The notes beneath the pieces were generated by a model. That model saw only the letters and a list, made by a program, of their open reading frames with translations, did not search any database and was not told where the DNA came from. Below, piece after piece: positions 7,863 to 16,131 of a DNA stretch of 64,000 nucleotides. The stretch comes from an uncultured Elusimicrobiales bacterium (lineage in GTDB: Bacteria; Elusimicrobiota; Elusimicrobia; Elusimicrobiales; Elusimicrobiaceae). A program made the translations under genes and the position numbers. The stretch's first letter is position 1. Each line of letters starts with the position of its first letter. Location of the stretch: assembly GCA_944327085.1 (NCBI GenBank), contig CALVGG010000004.1, forward strand, positions 1 through 64,000. Direction: 5' to 3'.

Positions 7863-8357
7863 TTACCAGTTAAGGGTATTCCCGGCAGACCATTCTTGGC
7901 ACAGTTGCCTTTGGTAATCCGTAGCCAAGGAATACAACGCGCACATCCTTTCCCCGTTTTGTTTAATAGCCAGGGAATAAACCCTCTCGCCGCTGGTGTC
8001 GTTCTTGTCTTTGCGGCGGCTTACCAAAGCAATGTACCCGGGCAGCCCCCAGGCTGTGGAAACAAAAATAAAATCCTGGCCTACTTTAACGGGCACACCG
8101 TTGCCGTAAAGGCCGTCTTGCCCTTCGTAAGAAATATCCAAATCCCGTATATCCCGGGTATAAGAACCGTTGGCCATATAATACAAATGATTGGCCTTGG
8201 CAATGGCTTCTACGGCGGTGATGGCTTCCGTCATGCGGGCTTTTTCCACCGCTTTTTCATACTGAGGCAAAGCCACTGCCGCCAAAATGCCAATAATTAA
8301 AACAACTACCAGCAATTCTATAAGTGTAAACCCTTTAAATGATTGATTTAAAGACAT
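7863..8357 (-). CDS. Type IV pilin / pseudopilin (PilE/GspG-like)
   Basis: A 164-residue prepilin: short positively charged leader, prepilin-peptidase site after KG (KGFTLIELLVVVLIIGILAA; the Glu at +5 is present), then a long hydrophobic helix and a C-terminal globular domain with two cysteines near the end (residues about 142 and 156) that could form the D-region disulfide. It would be assembled into a type IV pilus or type II secretion pseudopilus by machinery encoded elsewhere. AGGAGG precedes ATG 8357. Single-gene unit here; Elusimicrobiota are known for many dispersed pilin genes, which is one hint to the host. Confidence 0.92.
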   Translation of the reverse strand: MSLNQSFKGFTLIELLVVVLIIGILAAVALPQYEKAVEKARMTEAITAVEAIAKANHLYYMANGSYTRDIRDLDISYEGQDGLYGNGVPVKVGQDFIFVSTAWGLPGYIALVSRRKDKNDTSGERVYSLAIKQNGERMCALYSLATDYQRQLCQEWSAGNTLNW

Positions 8358-8398
8358 TTTCCCTTTGCCTCCTTTTTATTTAAATGGGCGTTCTAACT

Positions 8399-8431
8399 AA
8401 AAAAAAGCAAGCCCTTTAAAAAACGGCTTGC
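8399..8431 (-). terminator. Intrinsic terminator of the metallophosphoesterase gene
   Basis: Stem 8407-8413/8425-8431 (7 bp, GCAAGCC/GGCTTGC) followed on the minus strand by eight T residues. Separates the phosphoesterase gene from the pilin gene downstream. Confidence 0.85.
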
Positions 8432-8447
8432 CAAAAAATATAACAGT

Positions 8448-9242
8448 TTATACTTCCGAAGCTAAAGGCGCCTCTTTAATTTCCGGCTTGCCTTCTTCAA
8501 ACACCAAATATTGCAGTTTGCGGTGCAGGCCCACATCCACGGGGATAATATTGTGGCCGTTGTTTAAGTCAATATGATCCACCTGGGTGTGGCCCACTAT
8601 TTGCGTAATGGGGCTGACAGGGTAGGAATTTAACAAATCGTCTAAATCTTCCCAAAAGATACCGCCGTATTTATCAGGGCCGCTGCGGGTAATGCTGATG
8701 TTAAAAATGGGGTGGCGGTAAAATTCGTGCTTAATGGCCTCGCGGAAAATCATATTCATTAACATAGAAAGATTTACCGCATTGGGGTCATCCAACTGCA
8801 TTTGAAAAATCTTAAACAGTTTGCGCGTTACCCCCGCATGCGTAAACAAATAGCCTTTATAGGCATAAGCAGCGCGCAGGGCCCCATTAATTACCTGGCG
8901 CGCCAGTTTATCGCGCACCAGTTTGGCTTCTTCTTTATTAAAGCCGGAAATTAAATAATTGCTAAGCAGCAGTTCCAGCTCGTGGTTGCCTACCAGGCGG
9001 ATTACGTCCCCCTGCACGTCCCCTGCTTGGCGCTGCAGTTTATCCAGCAAATCGTCCACCATGCGGGGTTGGGGGCCGCGGTCAAAAATATCACCCATTT
9101 GCAGCAAGCGGTTATTCCCGCCGGCCCAGTTTAGGTGTTCGTCCACCAAATCGGCATGGCGCAAGATGCGCACAAAGGAGTCATACTGCCCGTGCACATC
9201 CCCAATAACAATTAGTTTTCTTGCTATTTTTCCATTAACCAT
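8448..9242 (-). CDS. Calcineurin-like metallophosphoesterase (PPP-type)
   Basis: A 264-residue protein with all motifs of PPP-type binuclear metallophosphatases: GDVHGQ (residues 13-18), GDIFDRG (about 49-55), GNHE (about 85-88), HAG (about 135-137) and GHT (about 221-223). Such bacterial enzymes include Ser/Thr or Tyr protein phosphatases and diadenosine-tetraphosphatase-like proteins; the substrate cannot be read from sequence. No signal peptide, so cytoplasmic. No Shine-Dalgarno before ATG 9242. Divergent from the FAD-linked oxidase. Confidence 0.88.
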   Translation of the reverse strand: MVNGKIARKLIVIGDVHGQYDSFVRILRHADLVDEHLNWAGGNNRLLQMGDIFDRGPQPRMVDDLLDKLQRQAGDVQGDVIRLVGNHELELLLSNYLISGFNKEEAKLVRDKLARQVINGALRAAYAYKGYLFTHAGVTRKLFKIFQMQLDDPNAVNLSMLMNMIFREAIKHEFYRHPIFNISITRSGPDKYGGIFWEDLDDLLNSYPVSPITQIVGHTQVDHIDLNNGHNIIPVDVGLHRKLQYLVFEEGKPEIKEAPLASEV

Positions 9243-9297
9243 AGTCTGGCCGGCCTACTAAATAATATAATAATAGTATACAAAAAGCATTTACAAA

Positions 9298-11310
9298 ATG
9301 CGCAATCTTGGCAAAAATATGCAAATCAGCCGCAGCGTTTTAAAACAACTTAAAAAAACAGCCGGAGAGCAAAACGTCCTTACCGACGGGCTATCCTTAG
9401 CCTTATATTCTTATGATTGTTCCCTCTCCCGCACCAAGCCGGACGTGGCCATCTTGGTTCCTGCCCCGCAGGTATTGCCTGAAATCATTAAAATCTTGTC
9501 AGAAAACAAAATTCCTTTTACCCCGCGGGCAGCGGCCACCAACCACGCCGGCGGCTGTGTTACCTTATACGGCGGGGCCGTGCTGGATTTAACCCGCCTG
9601 AACCATATTTTAAACATTAACACCCAAGCCAAATTTGCCGACGTGCAGCCCGGCGTCATCACGGCCGATTTGCAAGAACAAGCCGCCGCCCAGGACCTTT
9701 TATACGCACCGGACCCGGCCAGTGCCCGCGTGTGCACCTTAGGCGGAAACGCCGCGCAAAACGCCAGCGGCGCGCGCTGTATGAAATACGGCGGCACGGC
9801 AGACTATATACTGGAGGCGGACTGGATAACCCCCTCCGGGCAAACCCTGCATTTAAACCGCAGCAACCCCGGCCCGGATTGGATTGGCTTTCTGTGCGGA
9901 AGCGAAGGCACGTTGGGCATTTTTTCACAGCTTCGTTTAAAATTAATTGACGAACCCAAACACGTAAAAACTTTTTTGGTTACTTTCCCGTCTTTACAGG
10001 CGGGTATACAAACCGTAAGCGATTTAGCCGCCCAGGGCATTATCCCCCGTTGCGTGGAAGCCATGGACCAATACACCACCCAAACGGTGGAAGAATTTGC
10101 CCACGCGGGTTACCCCACTTCGGCCAATGCACTGCTTATTTTAGAGTTGGACGGTACCCCCAAACAAATAGAAACCCAAGCCGCCCGGCTGGAAGAAATT
10201 TGCCGCAAAAACTTGTGCCAAACCTTTACCGCCGCCCGCACCGAGGCCGAACGCGCCAAACTTTGGCTGGGCCGCCGTGCGGCCTATGCGGCCACAACGC
10301 TTACTGCCCCCAATGTAATGGTGGGGGACGGCACCGTCCCGCGCAGTCAATTGCCGTTGGCTTTGCAAAAAGTAAACGCCATTATTGCCCGTTACGGTTT
10401 AAAAGCCGGGCTGTTATTCCACGCGGGGGACGGCAACTTCCACCCGCATTTGGTGTTTGACGAACGCAACCGCCTGCAGGCTGCCCAGGCCGCCAAAGCC
10501 GCCAAAGAAATTTTGCAAGCCTGCGTGGAATGCGGCGGGACGGTATCGGGAGAGCACGGCATAGGCGTGGAAAAACGCGCAGCGATGGCCTTTGAGTATG
10601 ATAAAAACACCTTGGGCTTTTTTGCCTCTTTAAAAAACGCGCTGGACCCTATGCACCTTGCCAACCCGGGCAAAATTATCCCGGTGGACTTTGCCGAAAA
10701 ATGCCGCCCGGATACGCCTTTATCCCCGGCCGAAGAACAACTGGCGCAGGAAATAAAAAAACGTTTTGAACAAAAAACACCTTCTTACGTAACGGGCAAC
10801 GCTTCGCGCCGCAAGCCATTGCCGCACGCCGCATTAAACACCCGTATGTTAAATAAAATTATTGAAATTGATAAAACCAATTACACCGCCACCGTGCAGG
10901 CGGGCGTTTCCACGGCGGAACTGGCAAAACGCCTGGAAAAAGAAGGCGTTTATGCGTCTTTCCCGGCGGACAAAGGCACCCTGGGCGGCGCGTTTGCGGC
11001 CAATATCTGCCCGGAATTTTCCCGCCAGGTTACCGGCATTAAAGCCATTTTACCTACGGGAAAATTAATCTGCTACGGCGGAAAAGTAATGAAAAACGCC
11101 GCAGGATACAATTTGTGCCGTTTATTTTCCGGCTCCTCCGGGGAACTGGGGCTTATTACAGAACTGACCTTTAAAATTTATGCCACCCCCTCCCGCCACC
11201 CGGTGCATAAACCCGCCGCCGTACAGTGGCCGAAAGAATTCCTTCCCGTCAAACAAGCGGCGGACCCGGAATTTTTATTTGGCCAAATTAAAAAGGAAAA
11301 CGCGCTATGA
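9298..11310 (+). CDS. FAD-linked oxidase, GlcD-GlcE fusion
   Basis: A 670-residue protein joining two subunits normally encoded apart. Residues about 1-465 are a complete GlcD/D-lactate dehydrogenase-type flavoprotein: FAD-binding PCMH domain (TLGGNAAQNASGARCMKYG, GSEGTLGIF) and C-terminal cap (LFHAGDGNFHPHLVF, SGEHGIGVEKR). Residues about 500-640 repeat an FAD-binding fold like GlcE (GTLGGAFAANI, GKVMKNAAGYNL, GELGLITELTF). Together with the next gene it would oxidise glycolate, lactate or a related 2-hydroxy acid. No Shine-Dalgarno is seen; ATG 9319 is an alternative start. Overlaps the next gene by 4 nt (ATGA). Confidence 0.92.
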   Translation: MRNLGKNMQISRSVLKQLKKTAGEQNVLTDGLSLALYSYDCSLSRTKPDVAILVPAPQVLPEIIKILSENKIPFTPRAAATNHAGGCVTLYGGAVLDLTRLNHILNINTQAKFADVQPGVITADLQEQAAAQDLLYAPDPASARVCTLGGNAAQNASGARCMKYGGTADYILEADWITPSGQTLHLNRSNPGPDWIGFLCGSEGTLGIFSQLRLKLIDEPKHVKTFLVTFPSLQAGIQTVSDLAAQGIIPRCVEAMDQYTTQTVEEFAHAGYPTSANALLILELDGTPKQIETQAARLEEICRKNLCQTFTAARTEAERAKLWLGRRAAYAATTLTAPNVMVGDGTVPRSQLPLALQKVNAIIARYGLKAGLLFHAGDGNFHPHLVFDERNRLQAAQAAKAAKEILQACVECGGTVSGEHGIGVEKRAAMAFEYDKNTLGFFASLKNALDPMHLANPGKIIPVDFAEKCRPDTPLSPAEEQLAQEIKKRFEQKTPSYVTGNASRRKPLPHAALNTRMLNKIIEIDKTNYTATVQAGVSTAELAKRLEKEGVYASFPADKGTLGGAFAANICPEFSRQVTGIKAILPTGKLICYGGKVMKNAAGYNLCRLFSGSSGELGLITELTFKIYATPSRHPVHKPAAVQWPKEFLPVKQAADPEFLFGQIKKENAL

Positions 11311-12593
11311 ACGATTTTTTCTCCCCCACGCTGGACCCACACCACCCCAAAGAGCATATAGACGCCCTCCCCGCGCACGGCGGTCTGCGCACTTTGTATG
11401 ACAGCGTATGCTTTTGCAACCGCTGCAATGTATGTGCGCAAAGCTGCCCCACTTTCCGTTTAACGCAAGATGAATATGCTTCCCCCCGCGGGCGAAACCA
11501 AATCTTGCGCCTGGTGTTGGAAGGGAAATTTAAAATTTCGGCTTACCGCCGCCAAATAGAGCAAAGCATGTCTTCCTGCCTGTTGTGCGGGGCATGCACG
11601 GCGGCCTGCCCCGGAAAAACCCCCACGGCCGAACACGTGCTGGAAATGCAGCGCGCGCTGGGCATTAGGCCGCTTCCTTTTTTGCTTCATAAAATTTTGT
11701 CCTGGCGCACGGCTTCCCCACGGTTATTTGACTGGGCAGCCGCCCTGTGCCGCACGGCCCATAACTGGGGAGGCGTAAAACTGCTGCGCCTTAGCGGGCT
11801 TACCCGGCTGCCCTTTTTACGCTGGATAAACCACGCAGACGATATCCTTCCGCGCAAAATTGTATTTTTGCGCCACTACCTCAAAAAAACCGTTTCTCCT
11901 CAAAACCCGGGAGTATTTTATTTGCCTTCTTTAGAAGCGGCCTATTTGGACGGCTCCCTGGGCCTGGCGGCCTGGCACAAACTGGAAGGGCACCAGCCGG
12001 CGGTTTTATTTGGCACGTCCAGCGGGCTTTTTGAATACGTATACGGCTCCCTGCGCCACGCGCGCCACGCCGCCCAAAAACTGATTATGCAGGCCGGCAA
12101 CGGTACCGCGCCTTTGGTAACGGACTCGGCCGACGTATACTTTTTTATCAAAAACTACCCGCGGCTGTTTGCCCACAGCAAGGTATGGCAGCGCAAAGCC
12201 CGACGCCTGGCCGCCCGCGTGCGCTTTATTGCCGATTATCTGCCCAAAAAGGCGGATGCCCTGCCTTACGGCCGGGTGCAAATAGACACCGGAGCGCTGT
12301 TTTCTTTTGAAAATGAGGCTTTTGAAAAAACGGAAAAAATATTTCGTGTTATTTTTAAGAAAAATTTGCTACATTATGGGTATAGGGATACACCCACACC
12401 GCCGTTTGGCTATAGCTTTCGCAAAGGAAACCTATCCAAACAGGTGTGCTTTTGCAGGGTAAAAGACATCGCCCGGACGCAAACCGATACCGTGTTTTTT
12501 CTTTCCGGGTTGTCCGCACTGGAGCTGAACTACTGGCTTAAGAAATACTATCCCGGCGCCAAGGCGGAACATATAGTACGTTTGAATGGGTGA
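11307..12593 (+). CDS. GlcF-like iron-sulfur protein with degenerate CCG domains
   Basis: A 428-residue partner of the upstream flavoprotein. Residues about 35-100 hold two [4Fe-4S] ferredoxin motifs (CNRCNVCAQSCP and CLLCGACTAACP), which would pass electrons from the flavin. The C-terminal half aligns in layout with the CCG domains of GlcF/LldF but the characteristic cysteine pairs are missing; for example the stretch LVTDSADVYFF has no Cys where GlcF-type proteins have one. It may therefore lack the extra cluster or quinone-linked function. Overlaps the upstream gene by 4 nt, so translationally coupled. Confidence 0.85.
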   Translation: MNDFFSPTLDPHHPKEHIDALPAHGGLRTLYDSVCFCNRCNVCAQSCPTFRLTQDEYASPRGRNQILRLVLEGKFKISAYRRQIEQSMSSCLLCGACTAACPGKTPTAEHVLEMQRALGIRPLPFLLHKILSWRTASPRLFDWAAALCRTAHNWGGVKLLRLSGLTRLPFLRWINHADDILPRKIVFLRHYLKKTVSPQNPGVFYLPSLEAAYLDGSLGLAAWHKLEGHQPAVLFGTSSGLFEYVYGSLRHARHAAQKLIMQAGNGTAPLVTDSADVYFFIKNYPRLFAHSKVWQRKARRLAARVRFIADYLPKKADALPYGRVQIDTGALFSFENEAFEKTEKIFRVIFKKNLLHYGYRDTPTPPFGYSFRKGNLSKQVCFCRVKDIARTQTDTVFFLSGLSALELNYWLKKYYPGAKAEHIVRLNG

Positions 12594-12598
12594 CGCTT

Positions 12599-13831
12599 AT
12601 GCAATCGTTCAAATCGGAAACGCCCAAACTCTCTGCCGAAGAGAAACTGAACCTGCTGGTGGAGTTCGGCACCCGCATCTCTAGTGAGTTGCGCTTGGAC
12701 AAACTGTTGGACATCATTGCCAAGCAAATTACCAAAATGTTAGATGTGGGGCGGTGTACTATCTATTTAAAAGACGTAGAGAAAAACGAGCTGTGGTCCA
12801 AAATAGCTCAGGGCCGCGGCTTGGAACATACCGAAATACGCCTGCCCTTAAACGGAAACGGTATCATCTCCATTGTAGCGCGCACGGGCGAAACCATCAA
12901 CCTACCCAACGCTTACGAAGACCCCCGCTTTTGCATGGATGTAGACATGGTGACGGATTTCCGCACCCACAGCATGTTGGCCGTGCCGCTTAAAAATAAT
13001 TCCGGCAAAGTATTGGGTGTGTTTCAGGTGGCCAATAAGTCAGACGCTACCCCCTTTGATAAAAAAGACGAAGGCATCCTGCTCTTGCTTGCCACCCTGG
13101 CCGCCAGCGCCATTGAAATTGCAAAATTGTATCAAGACGTACATGTAGCCCAACTGGAAACCATTTACCGCCTGGCCGTAACCGCAGAATACCGCGACCA
13201 GCAAGACACCCGCGCCCATTTAAAAAACATCAGCATTATTTCTTACCTGCTGGCCTTAGCCTTGGGCATGAGCAAAAAAGAAGCCGATTTGATTAAAAAC
13301 GCCAGCCCCCTGCACGACATAGGCAAGGTGGCCCTGGCCGACAATATTTTGCTTAAACCCGGCAAATTAACGCCGGAAGAGTTTGAAATTATGAAGTCCC
13401 ACACCGTATACGGCGGACGGATTTTAGAGGGTGCGCACTCCAAAATTTTACAAATTGCCCACAAAATGAGCCTTTACCACCACGAAAAATGGAACGGCCT
13501 GGGCTACCCCAAAGGCTTAAAAGGCGAAGAAATACCCGTGGAAGCCCGCATTGTAACCGTGGCCGACGTGTTTGACGCGCTGTGCGTATTTCGCGTATAC
13601 AAAAAAGCCTGGAAGACCGATGACGCCTACGCTTATATTGTGGGAGAATCCGGCAAAGCGTTTGACCCGCGCATTGTGGCCGCTTTCAAAAAAATCTATC
13701 CGTCCATACGCAAACTGTACTCCCCGGCGGCATCTTACGCCACCAAAGAGGAGCGGGAGAATTCCTCCTCCGCTGCGGCCGCACAGGCCGCCAAAGAAAC
13801 ACAACCAGTGCAACACCTCTCCGAAAACTAA
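12599..13831 (+). CDS. GAF domain / HD-GYP phosphodiesterase
   Basis: About 410 residues: N-terminal GAF sensory domain (about 25-185) and C-terminal HD-GYP domain (about 195-380) with HDIGKVAL and HHEKWNGLGYPKGL, the metal-binding and GYP motifs of cyclic-di-GMP phosphodiesterases. The C-terminal tail is Ala/Ser/Gln-rich and low complexity. Cytoplasmic, no membrane segment. GTG 12590 would overlap glcF by 4 nt; ATG 12599 has GGGTGA 5 nt before it and is preferred. It may couple a small-molecule signal to pilus or surface behaviour, but no target is visible nearby. Confidence 0.92.
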   Translation: MQSFKSETPKLSAEEKLNLLVEFGTRISSELRLDKLLDIIAKQITKMLDVGRCTIYLKDVEKNELWSKIAQGRGLEHTEIRLPLNGNGIISIVARTGETINLPNAYEDPRFCMDVDMVTDFRTHSMLAVPLKNNSGKVLGVFQVANKSDATPFDKKDEGILLLLATLAASAIEIAKLYQDVHVAQLETIYRLAVTAEYRDQQDTRAHLKNISIISYLLALALGMSKKEADLIKNASPLHDIGKVALADNILLKPGKLTPEEFEIMKSHTVYGGRILEGAHSKILQIAHKMSLYHHEKWNGLGYPKGLKGEEIPVEARIVTVADVFDALCVFRVYKKAWKTDDAYAYIVGESGKAFDPRIVAAFKKIYPSIRKLYSPAASYATKEERENSSSAAAAQAAKETQPVQHLSEN

Positions 13832-13834
13832 CCA

Positions 13835-13859
13835 ACGGCACATAAAAGGTGCCGTTTTT
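13835..13859 (+). terminator. Intrinsic terminator after the HD-GYP gene
   Basis: 7-bp stem 13835-13841/13849-13855 (ACGGCAC/GTGCCGT), 7-nt loop, T tail. Ends the glcDE-glcF-HD-GYP transcript. Confidence 0.88.
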
Positions 13860-13941
13860 GTTTATACTCCTTAAAATTAATACAATATAGTGTCCTTTTG
13901 GCTTTCAACCTTAAGTACAAATTTATACTGCGAGGATTTTG

Positions 13942-15021
13942 ATGGAAAAAGAGACCGTTTTAGTAGGTTTAAGCGGCGGGGTGGATTCCGCCGCCGCGGC
14001 CGTTATTCTTAAACATCAGGGGTACCGCGTCATTGGCGCAACCATGCAAATTTGGGACCCGTCCCTCCCCGTTCCCGCGGGGCCTTATGCAAAAAATGCC
14101 TGCCTCTCCCCGGAGAAGGAAGACTTAAGCGAAATACAGGCCATTGCCAAACGCCTGGATATTGAATTTTTTGCCATAGACTGCCGCGCGCGTTACCGCC
14201 AAGTGGTGCTGGATAACTTCCGGCAAGAGTACGCCTGCGGGCATACCCCCAACCCGTGCGTTATTTGCAACAGCCGCATTAAATTTGGCGTACTGCCGCA
14301 GGAAGCCCGGCGCCAAGGCATTCATTTTGACAAATTTGCCACCGGCCACTATGCCCGCATTGTATTTGACCCTGCCACCGGCAAATATCTGCTAAAAAAA
14401 GGGCTGGACCCGGCCCGCGACCAAAGCTATTTCCTGCACCGCTTAACACAGGAGCAGCTTTCTAAAATTTTATTCCCGCTGGGGAAAATGACCAAACCGC
14501 ACATACGCGATTTGGCCCGCCAGGCCGGCCTGGCCGTGGCCGATAAAGAAGACAGCCAAGACTTTTACTGCGGGGACTATAACGATTTGCTAAACTTCCC
14601 CAACCGCCCCGGGGATATTGTCACCCAGGACGGCACCCCCGTCGCCCGCCACAACGGCATTTGGGGCTACACCATTGGCAAGCGCAAAGGGCTGGGCATC
14701 AGCGGGTTTAAAACCCCCATGTACGTGGTGCGTATAGACGCGCAAAAAAACCAGGTGGTTATCGGCCCCAAAGAAGCGCTGTATTCCCGCGCTTTAAAAG
14801 CAACTCACGTAAGCTGGATAAGCGGCCAAGCCCCGGGCCCGGTGTTTGACTGCCAAATAAAAATACGCAATCTGCACCTGCCCGCACAGGTGCGTGTAAC
14901 CGTGCAGGAAGACGGCTCCATTCAGGCCGAATTTAAAGAGCCGCAGCTATCGGTAACGGCGGGTCAGTCCGCCGTGTTGTATGATGGAGACACCGTGCTG
15001 GGCGGCGGCGTGATAGGCTAA
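13942..15021 (+). CDS. mnmA: tRNA-specific 2-thiouridylase MnmA
   Basis: Installs the 2-thio group on U34 of tRNA Lys, Glu and Gln. The PP-loop SGGVDSAAAA (about residues 10-19) adenylates U34; the first catalytic Cys lies in NPCVICNSRIKFG (about residues 96-108) and the second in DSQDFYCGDYND (about 203-214). 359 residues is typical. ATG 13942 has GAGG 6 nt upstream, preferred over TTG 13939. Single gene between terminators. Confidence 0.96.
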   Translation: MEKETVLVGLSGGVDSAAAAVILKHQGYRVIGATMQIWDPSLPVPAGPYAKNACLSPEKEDLSEIQAIAKRLDIEFFAIDCRARYRQVVLDNFRQEYACGHTPNPCVICNSRIKFGVLPQEARRQGIHFDKFATGHYARIVFDPATGKYLLKKGLDPARDQSYFLHRLTQEQLSKILFPLGKMTKPHIRDLARQAGLAVADKEDSQDFYCGDYNDLLNFPNRPGDIVTQDGTPVARHNGIWGYTIGKRKGLGISGFKTPMYVVRIDAQKNQVVIGPKEALYSRALKATHVSWISGQAPGPVFDCQIKIRNLHLPAQVRVTVQEDGSIQAEFKEPQLSVTAGQSAVLYDGDTVLGGGVIG

Positions 15022-15047
15022 GCGGGGCAAACAAACCCCATTTATGC

Positions 15048-15122
15048 TATAATATAAGTACAAATTAAGGAAGGGCAAAAGCCTGCTTGCTCAAACCCCG
15101 GTGGTTTTGGGCGGGGTTTTTG
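15048..15122 (+). promoter_or_regulatory. Promoter and attenuator-like leader before rplU
   Basis: A TATAAT at 15048-15053 is followed after about 40 nt by a terminator-type hairpin (15093-15100/15112-15119, 8 bp, then T run to 15122), 26 nt before rplU. A transcript from this promoter would have to read through the hairpin to reach rplU, which suits attenuation of L21-L27 synthesis. Alternatively it ends a tiny RNA and rplU has its own promoter: TAAAAT (15136-15141) lies 6 nt before the rplU ATG. Confidence 0.5.
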
Positions 15123-15147
15123 TTTCTTTATTTGGTAAAATAAAATT

Positions 15148-15459
15148 ATGTACGCAATTATTGAAACTGGTGGAAAACAGTACTGGGTAAAACCCGGTCA
15201 AGATCTGCAGGTTGAAAAACTGGACGCGAAAGCCGGCGACAATGTAGAACTGAAAGTTCTCTGGGCCGCTAACGAAGAAGGTACCTCGGCAGATACCAAA
15301 GCCTCTAACACGGCTAAGGTCACCGCTCAGGTGGTAAAACACTTGAGAGGTCATAAAATCCTCGTATTTAAGAAAAGACCGAAAAAAGGGTACGAAAGAA
15401 CCCGCGGTCATCGCCAGGATTTAACTCAAATCAAAATCACCGACATCCAGTTGGCGTAA
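15148..15459 (+). CDS. rplU: 50S ribosomal protein L21
   Basis: 103-residue L21, which binds 23S rRNA next to L20. N-terminal MYAIIETGGKQYWVKPG and C-terminal KKGYERTRGHRQ are diagnostic. There is no Shine-Dalgarno upstream of ATG 15148; a -10-like TAAAAT 6 nt before it suggests a leaderless transcript or control through the leader hairpin. Followed 20 nt later by rpmA, then obgE further on, the conserved rplU-rpmA-obgE order. Confidence 0.97.
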   Translation: MYAIIETGGKQYWVKPGQDLQVEKLDAKAGDNVELKVLWAANEEGTSADTKASNTAKVTAQVVKHLRGHKILVFKKRPKKGYERTRGHRQDLTQIKITDIQLA

Positions 15460-15479
15460 ATTGGGAGAAGCGATAAACT

Positions 15480-15863
15480 ATGGCACACACAAAAGCACAA
15501 GGTTCTTCCTCTAACGGAAGAGACAGCCACGGCCAACGTTTAGGTATTAAACGCTACGGCTCCCAGTTTGTGAACGCTGGGGAAATCATCGTCCGCCAAC
15601 GCGGTACGAAATTCCTGCCCGGTAACAACGTATCCCGCAGCAGTGACGACAGCCTCTTCGCCCGCGTGGCCGGCATCGTTACTTTTGAATGGGTAACCCG
15701 CGGCAAGAAACAGGTTTCCGTCTACCCCAAAGAAGGGGCAGTGAAAGAAACCAAAGCCGCTGCTAAGAAAGCTCCGGCCAAGGCCGCCGCTAAACCTGCC
15801 GCCAAAAAACCGGCTGCAAAAAAAGCGCCTGCCAAAGCCAAAAAAGCTGACGCGGCTAAATAA
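15480..15863 (+). CDS. rpmA: 50S ribosomal protein L27 with Lys/Ala/Pro-rich C-terminal tail
   Basis: The first about 85 residues are ordinary L27 ([22 protein letters not shown] split at the N terminus, [13 protein letters not shown]), whose N terminus reaches the peptidyl-transferase centre. A further about 40 residues of [12 protein letters not shown]-type repeats give 127 residues in all, far beyond the usual length. The tail resembles histone H1-like or other nucleic-acid-binding basic tails. There is no N-terminal cleavable extension of the Firmicutes type. GGGAG precedes ATG 15480. Confidence 0.96.
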   Translation: MAHTKAQGSSSNGRDSHGQRLGIKRYGSQFVNAGEIIVRQRGTKFLPGNNVSRSSDDSLFARVAGIVTFEWVTRGKKQVSVYPKEGAVKETKAAAKKAPAKAAAKPAAKKPAAKKAPAKAKKADAAK

Positions 15864-15879
15864 AAACGTACGGTTTTAA

Positions 15880-15912
15880 AAAGCGGCGGGACTTGTCCTG
15901 CCGCTTTTTTTA
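15880..15912 (+). terminator. Intrinsic terminator after rpmA
   Basis: Long GC-rich hairpin pairing 15880-15892 with 15895-15907 (tip opens), followed by T residues. Ends the rplU-rpmA unit. Confidence 0.88.
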
Positions 15913-15949
15913 TCCGTTCTTAAAATAACAAACTGTTGTAAAATGTAGT

Positions 15950-16099
15950 ATGAAGCAAGACCCTTTACATGTAAAACAGGACGAGTGGGCTTACCCCTGC
16001 ACGCAAAGCACCGCGCGGCGCAAGGCAAAACGCGCCCGCACAAAGGCCAAACGCCGGCTTGCCAAAAAATTACTGGGGCAAGAACTGCAAGGGGAGTAA
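15950..16099 (+). CDS. Small basic protein (49 aa), unknown
   Basis: A 49-codon frame between the rpmA terminator and obgE. The protein starts MKQDPLHVKQDEWAY and continues as a very basic stretch (TARRKAKRARTKAKRRLAKK), about 16 Arg/Lys, suggesting RNA binding. TAAAAT at 15939-15944 ends 5 nt before ATG 15950 and there is no Shine-Dalgarno, matching the leaderless pattern elsewhere in the window. It ends 32 nt before obgE. I do not recognise a family; it could be an unannotated ribosome-associated protein or a chance frame. Confidence 0.5.
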   Translation: MKQDPLHVKQDEWAYPCTQSTARRKAKRARTKAKRRLAKKLLGQELQGE

Positions 16100-16131
16100 A
16101 AGCCCCAATACAACGCCATTAAGGATACAAT

